From NCBI GenBank assembly GCA_034928145.1, contig JAYFPE010000003.1:1-60993 (forward strand): a stretch of 60,993 nt of DNA, read 5' to 3'. Of the stretch, positions 48,601 through 57,598 are shown in pieces; position 1 is the stretch's first letter; each line of letters opens with the position of its first letter. The notes below the pieces were generated by a model that searched no databases, was not told the origin of the DNA, and saw only the letters and a program-made list of their open reading frames with translations. This DNA comes from Pelethousia sp034928145. Its GTDB lineage: Bacteria; Bacillota; Clostridia; Christensenellales; CAG-138. A program made the translations under genes and the position numbers.

Positions 48601-49664
48601 GCCTCCATTTCGTTGCGGATGATTGCCCAGGTGCTTTCGATAAGATTTGCAAAGTGCGGCTCGCGCATTTTTTCAATGACAAACCGCTGGCGGGGCGAAT
48701 TGATGTCCTCGCCGCTCACTTGCAAAAAGCCGTAGCGCTCGCAAAGAGAGCGAAGCCTGTCAAGCTGCGCGTCCGTATTGCGGGTGGGCATATAGGTAAG
48801 GGCGCGAACGCCGCTTTCCGCCAGCGTTTGGAACAGCAGCTCGAGGTTTTCATCCTCAAAGCGCTGCGCCTTTTTGTCGCCCGTGACGGAGGCCGTAACA
48901 TCCCCCAAATAGGCGTAGCAGAGAATGGCGCCCGTCTCCTTCCCCAGGGCCACGATGTCGCAAAGAAGCGGGCACTCCGCCGTGGCGGGGATATAAACCT
49001 TGGGGATACAGTCCTTTTTGAGCGTGCCGATCAGGTCGTATTCCGCCAGCATATCATTATGCGGCTTGAGCTTGCGCGCCAGCGCCTGCATCAGGTGGCG
49101 CTCGGTAACCGTGCCGCCGCTCGCGTATTGCGAAAGCGGGAGCACATCTCGCTCAAAATCGAGCGATACGCCCATTTCGGCGTTGAGTCTGTCCAGCATT
49201 TCACGGTTGCGGACATTACGCTTTTCGCGAAGAGGAACGAAAAAGGCTTGAATGCGGGAGATGGACCTGTGCGGCACGCCGTGCAGCGCCATATAGCTCA
49301 CGCCCATCTGGTCGGGGTTGTTGGTGCGCAGGTTTTCAAAGGGAGTGCCAACCATGGAAACGCGACACTCCACACCCACCGTGGTCGGGATGCCAACGAG
49401 CTTGCCCGCCTCGATGAATTCTTCCGCGCCGCCCATGGAATCGTGGTCTACGATGCCGCAGGTGCAAAGCCCCTCCGCCCGCGCGGCGTAGACCGCGGCC
49501 GAGGGCGAATAAGGGGAAAAGGAAAAGGTGGTGTGGATGTGGTTGTTCACCAGCCGCTCGTCCATCGGCGGGAAGGCCGCAGTTTGCAGGGCGGCGCGGA
49601 GGGCATGGAGCCGCGCTTCTTCGGTGGGCGCGTTGAGCGTATCGAGCAGGTGTTGATCGATCAT
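48597..49664 (-). CDS. PHP-domain phosphoesterase-like protein
   Basis: This 355-aa protein has PHP metal motifs: NNHIHTTFSFSPY (HxH), CGIVDHDSMGG (DHD) and VGVECRV, as in histidinol-phosphatase-like and YciV-like enzymes. These cleave phosphomonoesters or cyclic phosphates using three metal ions. The true ATG at 49664 overlaps the SDR stop (ATGA); the longer open frame adds 74 residues that read antisense-like. A sugar-phosphate phosphatase between aldolase and dehydrogenase genes is unexpected in a rhamnose operon. Confidence 0.83.
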   Translation of the reverse strand: MIDQHLLDTLNAPTEEARLHALRAALQTAAFPPMDERLVNNHIHTTFSFSPYSPSAAVYAARAEGLCTCGIVDHDSMGGAEEFIEAGKLVGIPTTVGVECRVSMVGTPFENLRTNNPDQMGVSYMALHGVPHRSISRIQAFFVPLREKRNVRNREMLDRLNAEMGVSLDFERDVLPLSQYASGGTVTERHLMQALARKLKPHNDMLAEYDLIGTLKKDCIPKVYIPATAECPLLCDIVALGKETGAILCYAYLGDVTASVTGDKKAQRFEDENLELLFQTLAESGVRALTYMPTRNTDAQLDRLRSLCERYGFLQVSGEDINSPRQRFVIEKMREPHFANLIESTWAIIRNEMEA

Positions 49665-50536
49665 CTGAGCATCACCTGCCCGCCCGTGACCGGGATTGCC
49701 TGCCCGGTTTCGAAGGTTTGCTCCACGCAGTAGAAGATGGCCTTTGCTACGTCCTGCGGCGTGCAGCCGCGCTTGATGAGGGATTTGTTTAAGTAATGCG
49801 CCTTCACATCCGCCAGCGTTTTCGCGCCGGGCACCTTGCCCGCGCGCAGGTATTGCACGAATAGGCCCTTCTCCGGGTCGCTCCACAGCGGCCCGTCGTA
49901 AAAATTGCCCGGGCAGATGGCGTTGACCTTGATGTTATAGGGCGCAAGCTCGAGGGCAAAGCTCTGCGTAAGGCCGATGCCGCCGAACTTGCCGCCCGCG
50001 TAGGCAAAGTTCTTTTCGCTGCCCGCAAGGCCCGATTTGGAGTTAACTTCGATAATATCGTAAAATGCCCCCGGTGCGGCCTCGTGCTGCGCTTTCATAA
50101 TGCGGCTGGCGTATTTGACGCAGGTGAAATAGGCTGTATAATTGACGCTGGTCACCAGCTCGAAATCCCGCTTTTCCATTTCATCAAGCGAGCCGGCCTT
50201 GAGGATACCGGCGTTGGAAACCAGGATATCGAGGCCATGGAAGCGCTCCACGCAGGCGGCGATCATGGCTGCTACGCTTTGCTCATCCGTCACATCCGTT
50301 TTCACGGCAAAGGCGCGCTCGCCCAGCTCCTCTGCCGTTTGCCTTGCCAGCGGCTCGTTGAGGTCGGCGACGCAGACGGAGGCGCCCTCGCGGTATAATT
50401 CCTGTGCGATGCCCTTGCCAAAGCCCTGCGCGCCGCCCGTGACCAGGGCGATCTTTCCCGAAAGCCTGCCCCCCGTTTGCGATCGCTTACCCGCATATTC
50501 GCGCGCGATCTTCTCGTAAATCGTCATATCAAGCAT
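49661..50536 (-). CDS. SDR oxidoreductase, sorbitol-6-phosphate dehydrogenase-like
   Basis: This 291-aa short-chain dehydrogenase has TGGAQGFGKGIA (cofactor loop), DLN after strand 2 (NAD-preferring), NAG, catalytic Ser in NSKSGLAGS and YAGGK (YxxxK). The length and N-terminal extension (MTIYEKIAREYAGKR) are like sorbitol-6-phosphate 2-dehydrogenase in the SrlD/SorE clusters. It overlaps the rhaB stop by eight bases and the PHP start by four. Substrate not proven. Confidence 0.85.
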   Translation of the reverse strand: MLDMTIYEKIAREYAGKRSQTGGRLSGKIALVTGGAQGFGKGIAQELYREGASVCVADLNEPLARQTAEELGERAFAVKTDVTDEQSVAAMIAACVERFHGLDILVSNAGILKAGSLDEMEKRDFELVTSVNYTAYFTCVKYASRIMKAQHEAAPGAFYDIIEVNSKSGLAGSEKNFAYAGGKFGGIGLTQSFALELAPYNIKVNAICPGNFYDGPLWSDPEKGLFVQYLRAGKVPGAKTLADVKAHYLNKSLIKRGCTPQDVAKAIFYCVEQTFETGQAIPVTGGQVMLR

Positions 50537-52010
50537 GCTTCCTTCCCTCCATATAGCTTAGCAGCCGCGCGTAAGCATCCTGCCAGGCCTGCGTTTGCCG
50601 CGGCTCCCACACGCTGAGCGGGAAGGAGCGGCGGATAACCTCGCGCGCTTCTGCAATATTCCTGATCTCGCCCAGCGCCTGCGCCTGCATCAGCGCATTG
50701 CCGGCGCTCGCGCCCTCGACGGGGCCGGTAATCACGGTGCGGCCCGTGGCGCCCGCGGCCATCTGGTTCAAAAGGCGGTTCTGGCTGCCGCCGCCCACAA
50801 TGTTGAGCGTATCGATGCGCCTGCCCTTGATCGTTTCCAGCGTTTCCAAGGCATGGCGGTATTTAAGCGAGAGGCTTTCGTATACGCACCGCGCAAACTG
50901 GCCTTCCGTTTCAGGCGCAACCTGGCCCGTTTCCAGGCAATAGGCGCGGATTTTCTGCGGCATATCGCCAGGCTTGAAAAACGGCGCATCGTCCGGATCG
51001 ATCACAGAGCGGAAGGGCGCTTCCCTTTTGGCCAGGCGCACGAGCTCATCCCATGAAAACGCCTTTCCTTGCGCTGCCCACGCCCGGCGGCACTCTTGGA
51101 TGATCCACAAGCCCATGATGTTTTTGAGCGGCCGGAAGCCGCCCTGTACGGTGCCCTCGTTGGAAAAATTCGCCGCGAACACCGCATCCGTCAGCACGGG
51201 GGTTTCGGTTTCCACGCCAAAGAGCGACCAGGTGCCGCTCGAGCAAAAGGCGAAGCTGCCCTCGCCCGGTATGGCCGCCACGGCCGAAGCCGTGTCGTGC
51301 GTGCCCACGGCGCAGAGGCGTACGTTTTTCAGGCCCAGCTCGTTTGCAAGCTCGCTTTTGAGGGGGCTTCGAAGCGTGCCGGGGAAATCGATGGCTGTAA
51401 AGATATGCGCCGGTATATCCAATAGGCGCAGGGTATCTTCATCCCAGGAAGCGGTATCCGCGGCCAGCAGGTTGGTGGTGGTGGCGTTGGTATATTCGGT
51501 GCATGTATCGCCGGTAAAGAAATAGCCCAAAAGATCGGGCATTAAAAGCAGGGTGCGCGCGCGGGCGAGCTGCTCGTCGCGTTCGCGCACGCGCCTGTAG
51601 AGCTGATACACGGTGTTGAAGGACATGGCCGCGATGCCTGTGCGTGCAAAAAGCCCGCGCTTATCCGCCCGCTGCCAGGCCAGATCCATATCGTCGTCCA
51701 CAGCGCTGCGGTAGGCGCGCGGGTCGCCGATCAGGCCGCCGCACGCATCGAGCAGGCCATAATCCACGCCCCAGGTATCGATGCCAAAGCTGGCGAGCTC
51801 GCCGCCCACGTCCCGGCTATAGGCGCGAAAGCCCTCCCTTAGTTCGGCAAAGAGCGCGCCCGCATCCCAATAGGAAAGGCCGCCTTTATCATATGGCGCG
51901 TTGGGGAAGCGGTGCAGCTCCGAAAGGGCCAGCTTATCACCGTCGAAGCGGGCCAGCACGGCGCGTCCATTGGAAGCGCCCAGGTCGAAGGCCAGCATAT
52001 CCCGGGTCAT
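50529..52010 (-). CDS. rhaB: Rhamnulokinase RhaB
   Basis: This 493-aa FGGY-family kinase phosphorylates L-rhamnulose to rhamnulose-1-phosphate. It has AFDLGASNGRAVLA (phosphate 1), FGIDTWGVDYGLLD, GTHDTASAVAAIP and FCSSGTWSLFG, and LNIVGGGSQNRLLNQMAA near the C-terminus; RhaB and its relatives share all of these. The ATG overlaps the aldolase stop (ATGA). Neighbours rhaA and rhaM confirm the pathway. Confidence 0.93.
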   Translation of the reverse strand: MTRDMLAFDLGASNGRAVLARFDGDKLALSELHRFPNAPYDKGGLSYWDAGALFAELREGFRAYSRDVGGELASFGIDTWGVDYGLLDACGGLIGDPRAYRSAVDDDMDLAWQRADKRGLFARTGIAAMSFNTVYQLYRRVRERDEQLARARTLLLMPDLLGYFFTGDTCTEYTNATTTNLLAADTASWDEDTLRLLDIPAHIFTAIDFPGTLRSPLKSELANELGLKNVRLCAVGTHDTASAVAAIPGEGSFAFCSSGTWSLFGVETETPVLTDAVFAANFSNEGTVQGGFRPLKNIMGLWIIQECRRAWAAQGKAFSWDELVRLAKREAPFRSVIDPDDAPFFKPGDMPQKIRAYCLETGQVAPETEGQFARCVYESLSLKYRHALETLETIKGRRIDTLNIVGGGSQNRLLNQMAAGATGRTVITGPVEGASAGNALMQAQALGEIRNIAEAREVIRRSFPLSVWEPRQTQAWQDAYARLLSYMEGRKHA

Positions 52011-53068
52011 GGCTTCGCACCCCCGGCCAGCTGCTTGCGGTATTTCTCACTCTCCCAGTTCGCGATAAAGGCTTTGGCCGCCTCTCCCATTGTTTGCAGG
52101 GCCAGACCGGCCGCGCGCAGCGTTTCTTCAATAAAGATAACGGCCGTGAGCGTTTGCTCCAGCGTGAGGGCGGCGCTTTCCTCCATGCGGTAGGCTACCG
52201 CGCCGCTCGCGCGATCGATCAGCGCCGTTTCGCCCAGCGTGCCGGTTAAAAACACCATCTGATCCGGATAGAGCGGCGCAGACAAGAGCTTTTCTTCCGG
52301 ATAGCCAGCCCCCCGCAGAAAGCTTTGCAGATACGGCGTATCCGAAACGAATTCATTTTCGCCGGTTTGGCGGATGCGCGCCTCCGGGAAGGACTCGCCG
52401 CTTAGGCCGAAATAGCCGGCCAGGCGCTCGTTCGCGGCCGCGTGGATGCTTATGGCCGCAGCCGCATCCTCCGCATGCGCGATGATGCCGTGGTTTTGCA
52501 TCACCAGCACGGCCGGCCGGCGGCCCGTTTCGGCCTCCACGCGCTTTAATTCATCGCGGATGGAAAAGGTGAGCCGGCCGCCCGGATCCACATAGGGAAC
52601 CAGGCCCCAGGAGAAGGGCGCGCCCGCAAAGGCCGCTCGAAGAATGCGCTCGCATTCTTCGGCGCAGGCGGCCAGGTTGGCGTAAACGCTGTGGCTGTGG
52701 ATCACATATCTGTCAAGCAAAGAATGGAAGCCCGCTTCCACAGAGGGGCGCAGGGCGGCCAGCCCCGCGATTTGCTTGACCCGCGCCTTGGTGAAGGCGG
52801 CGCACGCGCCTTCCACATCGCTAAAATCCCCCGGCTGATGCGAACGGTAAAATTCTTGCACGGCAGCCCCGTCGAGCACGGCGTAGGCCGCGTCTTCCCG
52901 GATATCGCTCAGGCGGTAGCCCGAGGCCTTGATGGCCATCAGCCCGCCTTCGAGCTTAACGGAGGTGTTGCCGCCCCCGCCCTGCACATAATCCGCCCGC
53001 GCGCCGATCTCACAGGAGAGCGCGCGGAAGGCTTGCAGCCTTTCCCGATGCGTTGTAAAAAAATCCAT
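52007..53068 (-). CDS. Class II aldolase, RhaD-type
   Basis: This ~353-aa protein is a class II aldolase with GGGGNTSVKL, IHSHSVYANL (zinc HxH) and VMQNHGII intact, and should split rhamnulose-1-phosphate to DHAP and L-lactaldehyde. It resembles the aldolase half of the bifunctional RhaD/RhaE enzyme of other bacteria but lacks the C-terminal lactaldehyde-dehydrogenase domain. I start it at 53068 (MDFFTTHRERL), where AAGAGGA lies upstream; ATG at 53089 has no ribosome site. First gene of the leftward operon. Confidence 0.85.
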   Translation of the reverse strand: MDFFTTHRERLQAFRALSCEIGARADYVQGGGGNTSVKLEGGLMAIKASGYRLSDIREDAAYAVLDGAAVQEFYRSHQPGDFSDVEGACAAFTKARVKQIAGLAALRPSVEAGFHSLLDRYVIHSHSVYANLAACAEECERILRAAFAGAPFSWGLVPYVDPGGRLTFSIRDELKRVEAETGRRPAVLVMQNHGIIAHAEDAAAAISIHAAANERLAGYFGLSGESFPEARIRQTGENEFVSDTPYLQSFLRGAGYPEEKLLSAPLYPDQMVFLTGTLGETALIDRASGAVAYRMEESAALTLEQTLTAVIFIEETLRAAGLALQTMGEAAKAFIANWESEKYRKQLAGGAKP

Positions 53069-53224
53069 CTGCTTTTCCTCTTGATCCATAACATTACATT
53101 GACGCTGTGCATGGGAGATGATATTGCCTTATGATTCCATTATAGCAAAGCCGTTTTACAACGTACAGCCAGCAAAGTTGGGCAAAAATATCGTAATCTT
53201 GACATATACGCGATTCCCGCATGG

Positions 53225-54112
53225 CTAGATCATCTTATACCAGCTCTGGCGGAAGGCATGAGGCGTGATCCCCTCGCGCTGCTTAAATTGGTTGATGAAG
53301 TGGCTGGAGTTTTCGATGCCCACCTCAAAGGCGATCTGGTTGATGGTGTCGTTGGTGGTACGCAAAAGCTCCTTGGCCCGATTGAGCCGCGTAAAGATCA
53401 AAAATTCGTTGGGCGTGAAGCCGGTGTAACGCTTGAACAGCTTTTGAAAATAGAACTTGTTCATCGAGAAGCGCTTGGCCAGATCATCCAGCGTGATGCG
53501 CATGTGGTAGTTATCCAGCAAAAATGTGCGCGCCTCCTGGATACAGGCGGGCACCATCTCGTGCTCCGGCAGGGCGCAGGCGCTCAGCGCGCAGTCGCTC
53601 ATCAGGTCCGTAAGGAGCCTAGCGGCGCGGATATCCCCTGCCAGTGAGCTTTGCCCCTGCTTATAGATTTCCATCAGCTCGCGCAGGATGGCCGGCGCGG
53701 CGGTATTAGGCGGGAGGGTAATCACGTTGCAGCCGTCGTTCTGCGATAAAAAGAGGTCATAATAGCGCGCGCAACCATGGCCATAAAAATGCACCCAGAG
53801 CATATGCCATTCCTTTTTTATAGGGCTGGTTTGGTAAAACTGCGGCTTGCGGCACTCGATCCAGAAGGCTTGGCCCGGGCTTACGGTCTCCGTAGCGCCG
53901 TTATACTCCAGCAGGCCCCCGCCGGAAACGACATATTTGATGAGATAGGAAGGCAGACCCTCGCGCCGCGTATAGTATTTTTCCCGCGCCAGAAAATCCC
54001 CCACCTCCTGCACATAGGGCAGGCTCTGCTTGGCCTGCTGGCCGGATGTAACGGTGAGCCAAGTGGAGCTGGCAGTGATATCCAGCTCATAGTTTAATTG
54101 AACGCCCGCCAT
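53225..54112 (-). CDS. AraC-family regulator of the sugar locus
   Basis: This ~295-aa activator has an N-terminal cupin-type sugar-sensing domain (YVVSGGGLLEYNG, GQAFWIECRKPQFY, WHMLWVHFYG) and two C-terminal helix-turn-helices (TLDDLAKRFSMNKFYFQKLFKR and INQIAFEVGIENSSHFINQFKQ, quoted in part). ATG at 54112 has TTGGAGG upstream, so it is preferred to 54157. Position between the two divergent halves makes it the likely L-rhamnose-responsive regulator. Confidence 0.88.
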   Translation of the reverse strand: MAGVQLNYELDITASSTWLTVTSGQQAKQSLPYVQEVGDFLAREKYYTRREGLPSYLIKYVVSGGGLLEYNGATETVSPGQAFWIECRKPQFYQTSPIKKEWHMLWVHFYGHGCARYYDLFLSQNDGCNVITLPPNTAAPAILRELMEIYKQGQSSLAGDIRAARLLTDLMSDCALSACALPEHEMVPACIQEARTFLLDNYHMRITLDDLAKRFSMNKFYFQKLFKRYTGFTPNEFLIFTRLNRAKELLRTTNDTINQIAFEVGIENSSHFINQFKQREGITPHAFRQSWYKMI

Positions 54113-54183
54113 AGAAGATGCCCTCCAAGCCAAGATATTTTGATAGTTCACCAACATTCCACAGTGACAAACACAACATAATC

Positions 54184-54271
54184 TGCAATACTAAGTATAG
54201 TTCTAGTATATTGCATGGCTGCATGGTATTGCAACAATTCGATTTTTCCCCTATTAATTCCGCACAATTCG
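54184..54271. promoter_or_regulatory. Candidate operator region of the sugar locus
   Basis: Three TGCAAT motifs (54184-54189; inverted at 54210-54215 and 54228-54233) and two direct copies of ACAATTCG (54234-54241 and 54264-54271, exactly 30 bp apart) lie between the AraC gene and rhaM. Direct repeats on one face of the helix suit AraC proteins. The rest of 54113-54412 shows no gene. Confidence 0.5.
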
Positions 54272-54412
54272 TTGACCACAACATATAGAACGGGAGTGGA
54301 CGGCCCCACAAGCCGATGGCAACATAGTGCAATAAAATGTCAACATACTTACACAAGATATTTATATAGTTAAGTTCGATCATCAAAACGCTTTAAGCCG
54401 AAAGGAGCCTTT

Positions 54413-54727
54413 ATGGAACGTTACGCTTGGAAGGCGCGCGTGCTGCCCGGGCAGTTGGAAGAATATATCCGGCGGCATAATGCGATCTGGCCGGTAATGA
54501 CCGAGGCGCTCAACGAGGCCGGCATCCATAATTATACGATCTGGAGCACAGGAGACGAGCTTTTCGGCTATTACGAATGCGAGAGCATAGCGCACGCGAT
54601 CCGCATACAGGCCGAGAGTCCTGTCGTTCAAAGGTGGAACGAGTATATGAAAGACGTAATGGCCATGGAGATGGATCCCGTGACCGGCGCGCAGCCATTA
54701 ATGCGGCAGGTATTTTTGCACAAATAG
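54413..54727 (+). CDS. rhaM: L-rhamnose mutarotase RhaM
   Basis: This 104-aa dimeric ferredoxin-like-fold enzyme interconverts alpha- and beta-L-rhamnose. It has MERYAWKARVLPGQLEEYIRRHNAIWP (quoted in part), HNYTIW and LFGYYECE, and family catalytic His and Tyr positions are present. AAAGGAGCC precedes the ATG. First gene of the rightward operon. Confidence 0.93.
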   Translation: MERYAWKARVLPGQLEEYIRRHNAIWPVMTEALNEAGIHNYTIWSTGDELFGYYECESIAHAIRIQAESPVVQRWNEYMKDVMAMEMDPVTGAQPLMRQVFLHK

Positions 54728-54790
54728 CATGTTGCGCACACCCGCTTTGCGGCGTGCATCCGTATGATTCAGTTTAATTAGGAGAGGCAA

Positions 54791-56053
54791 ATGGAGAGCA
54801 TAAAGATCAACCAGGCGTTTGAGATCGCCAAAGAGCAATACGCCGCGGCCGGCGTAGATGTGGAAGCCGCCATCGCCCGGGCGGACGCGGTTCCCGTATC
54901 TATGCATTGCTGGCAGGGGGATGATGTGATTGGCTTTGACGGCTCAGACGCCCTGACAGGCGGCATACAGACCACAGGCAATTACCCGGGCCGCGCCCGC
55001 ACGCCCAATGAACTTCGGGCGGATATCGAGGCGGCCCTATGTCTGATTCCGGGACGCACCAAGCTGAGCCTGCACGCCAGCTACGCGGAAAAGGGCGGCC
55101 GCAAAGTCGACCGCGACGCTTACACCATCGGACAATTCTCTACCTGGCTGGATTGGGCCAAGGCGACCGGCCTGGGCCTTGATTTCAACACCACGTATTT
55201 TTCGCACCCCAGGATGGATGGCGATTTCTCGCTCAGCAGCTTCGACGCGGGCACGCGCGGCTTCTGGATCGAGCACGGTAAGCGTTGCCGCGAGATCGGC
55301 CTGGCATTCGCCAAGGGTACGGGCCAACCCTGCACGGTTAATTACTGGATGCCGGATGGCTATAAAGACATTTGCGTAGATAGCGTACGCCGCCGCGACC
55401 TGATGACCGAATCGCTGGACGCCATCTTTAATGAGCCGGTTGACGAGACGCTCGTCCCCTGTGCGATAGAGAGCAAGCTCTTTGGCGTGGGCGTGGAAAG
55501 CTACACGGTGGCAAGCCACGAATACGCGCTGGGGTACGCCCTCTCGCGCGGCAAGCTCTATACGCTGGATGCGGGGCATTTCCACCCCACCGAGGTCATC
55601 AGCGCCAAGATCACCGCGGTGCTGCAATTCCTCGATAAGATCGTGCTGCATGTGAGCCGCGGTGTGCGTTGGGATAGCGACCACGTAATCACCCTGGACG
55701 ACGAGCTGATGCGCATCATGGATGAGATTATCTGGAACGGCCTCGAAGAGCGGGTATTCATCGGCCTGGATTATTTTGACGCCTCCATCAACCGCATCGC
55801 GGCCTGGGCCATCGGCATGCGCAACGCGCGCAAGGCGCTTTTGAAATCCTGCCTGGCCCCCGCTGAGGCCATCCGCGAGGCGGAATACGCCGGGGATTAC
55901 ACAGCTCGCTTCGCCGCTTTGGAAGACCGCAAGACCATGCCATTTGGCGCGGTTTGGGCTTATTACTGTGCAAAGCAGGGCATTCCGCAGGACGGCGAGT
56001 GGTTGGCAATTGCCAGGGCTTACGAGCGCGATGTGCTTAGCCGGCGCGGCTGA
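54791..56053 (+). CDS. rhaA: L-rhamnose isomerase RhaA
   Basis: This 420-aa enzyme converts L-rhamnose to L-rhamnulose with Mn2+. It has MHCWQGDDVIGFD, LSLHASYAEK, GLDFNTTYFSHP (metal/substrate), KLYTLDAGHFHPTE and a late LDYFDASINRIAAW, all RhaA hallmarks, at the usual family length. TTAGGAGAGG lies before the ATG. It is 63 bases downstream of rhaM. Confidence 0.96.
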   Translation: MESIKINQAFEIAKEQYAAAGVDVEAAIARADAVPVSMHCWQGDDVIGFDGSDALTGGIQTTGNYPGRARTPNELRADIEAALCLIPGRTKLSLHASYAEKGGRKVDRDAYTIGQFSTWLDWAKATGLGLDFNTTYFSHPRMDGDFSLSSFDAGTRGFWIEHGKRCREIGLAFAKGTGQPCTVNYWMPDGYKDICVDSVRRRDLMTESLDAIFNEPVDETLVPCAIESKLFGVGVESYTVASHEYALGYALSRGKLYTLDAGHFHPTEVISAKITAVLQFLDKIVLHVSRGVRWDSDHVITLDDELMRIMDEIIWNGLEERVFIGLDYFDASINRIAAWAIGMRNARKALLKSCLAPAEAIREAEYAGDYTARFAALEDRKTMPFGAVWAYYCAKQGIPQDGEWLAIARAYERDVLSRRG

Positions 56054-56076
56054 GCGCGGATAAGTCAGGAGGGCTT

Positions 56077-57585
56077 ATGTCCGAATTCCGTTTGGAACTA
56101 AAGAGCATCACCAAGGTTTTCCCGGGTGTAAAGGCGCTCGACCGGGTGAGCTTTCAATTGCTGCCCGGCGAGATCCACGCCATCATGGGTGAAAACGGCG
56201 CGGGTAAATCCACCTTTATTAAGGTAATCACGGGCGTACACCAACCCGACGAGGGCAGCATCTTCATGGATGGGCAGCAGATAGAATTCAAGACGCCGCT
56301 GGACGCCCAACGCCACGGCATCGCCGCCATCTATCAGCATGTGACCAGCTACCCGCACCTTTCCGTGGCGGAAAACATCTTTATGGGCCACGAGTGCGTC
56401 AAAGGGGGCCTGCTGCAATGGAAGGAAATGAATCGCCGCGCAGAGGAGCTGCTTCGTCCACTGGGCGTATCCTTCAGCGCAACGGCGCTGATGAGCTCGC
56501 TCTCCGTAGCCCAGCAGCAGATGGTGGAAATCGCCAAGGCGCTTTCCATGAACGCGAACATCATCATCATGGATGAGCCCACGGCCGCCCTGACCAAGAG
56601 CGAATCCGAAGAGCTTTACCGCATCACCGAGGCCCTGCGGGACGAGGGTAAATCCATCATCTTCATCTCGCACAGGCTGGAAGATATGTATCGCCTGGCC
56701 TCGCGGGTCACAGTTTTTCGCGATGCGCACTATATCGGCACCTACGACGCATCCACCATCACCGAGCCGGAGCTGATCAAGGCCATGGTGGGCCGCGAGA
56801 TCAAGGAACTCTTCCCCAAGCCCGTCATCACGCCGGGCGAAGAGGTTCTGCGGGTGGAAGGGCTGAGCCATGCGGGCTATTTCAAGGATGTTTCCCTGAA
56901 TGTGCGGCGGGGCGAAATCGTGGGCCTCACCGGATTGGTGGGCGCGGGGCGCACGGAGGTAATCCAAACGCTCTTTGGCGTGGAACGCTACGACGCGGGT
57001 AAAATCTTCCTCGATGGCAAGCCTGTTTCCATTAAAAAGCCGCAGGACGCCATGCGCCTGGGTATCGGCTTGCTCACGGAGGACCGCCAGCAGCAGGGTC
57101 TTCTGCTAGATTGGGGTATTGGCCGCAACATCACCCTGCCCGAACTTAAGCGCTACACAAAATACGGCGTCCTTTCCGAGGGCAAGGAGAGCGAAGACGC
57201 CAAGCGCCTGGCCGAGCGAGTAGATGTAAAGGCTGTTTCCATCTTTGACGCATGCAGCTCGCTCTCCGGCGGCAACCAGCAAAAGGTAGTGGTCGCCAAG
57301 GCGCTTAACTCCTCCCTCAAGGTGCTCATCATGGATGAGCCGACCAAGGGTGTGGACGTGGGCGCGAAGGCTGCCATTTACGAGATAATGGGTGGGCTGG
57401 CCGAAGCGGGCCTGGCCGTGATCATGATCTCCTCCGAAATGCCCGAGATCCTCGGCATGTGCGACCGCATCTTCGTGATGTGCGACGGAAGGATGACCGG
57501 CGAGCTGAGCCGGGCCGAGGCCACGCAGGAGCGCATCCTTGAGCTGGCTATGCGCAAGCACGCGCAGGCCGGCCAAGGCGCGTAA
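56077..57585 (+). CDS. Rhamnose-type ABC importer ATPase (RbsA-like)
   Basis: This 502-aa CUT2 ATPase is a tandem of two ABC domains. Half 1 has Walker A GENGAGKST, LSVAQQQMVEIAKAL and IIMDEPTAAL. Half 2 has the CUT2-typical degenerate Walker A (GLVGAGRTEV), then SGGNQQKVVVAKAL and LIMDEPTKGVDVGAK. It powers import through the next two permeases. TCAGGAGGGC precedes the ATG, 24 bases after rhaA. Confidence 0.93.
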   Translation: MSEFRLELKSITKVFPGVKALDRVSFQLLPGEIHAIMGENGAGKSTFIKVITGVHQPDEGSIFMDGQQIEFKTPLDAQRHGIAAIYQHVTSYPHLSVAENIFMGHECVKGGLLQWKEMNRRAEELLRPLGVSFSATALMSSLSVAQQQMVEIAKALSMNANIIIMDEPTAALTKSESEELYRITEALRDEGKSIIFISHRLEDMYRLASRVTVFRDAHYIGTYDASTITEPELIKAMVGREIKELFPKPVITPGEEVLRVEGLSHAGYFKDVSLNVRRGEIVGLTGLVGAGRTEVIQTLFGVERYDAGKIFLDGKPVSIKKPQDAMRLGIGLLTEDRQQQGLLLDWGIGRNITLPELKRYTKYGVLSEGKESEDAKRLAERVDVKAVSIFDACSSLSGGNQQKVVVAKALNSSLKVLIMDEPTKGVDVGAKAAIYEIMGGLAEAGLAVIMISSEMPEILGMCDRIFVMCDGRMTGELSRAEATQERILELAMRKHAQAGQGA

Positions 57586-57598
57586 GGAGGGATAGCAG

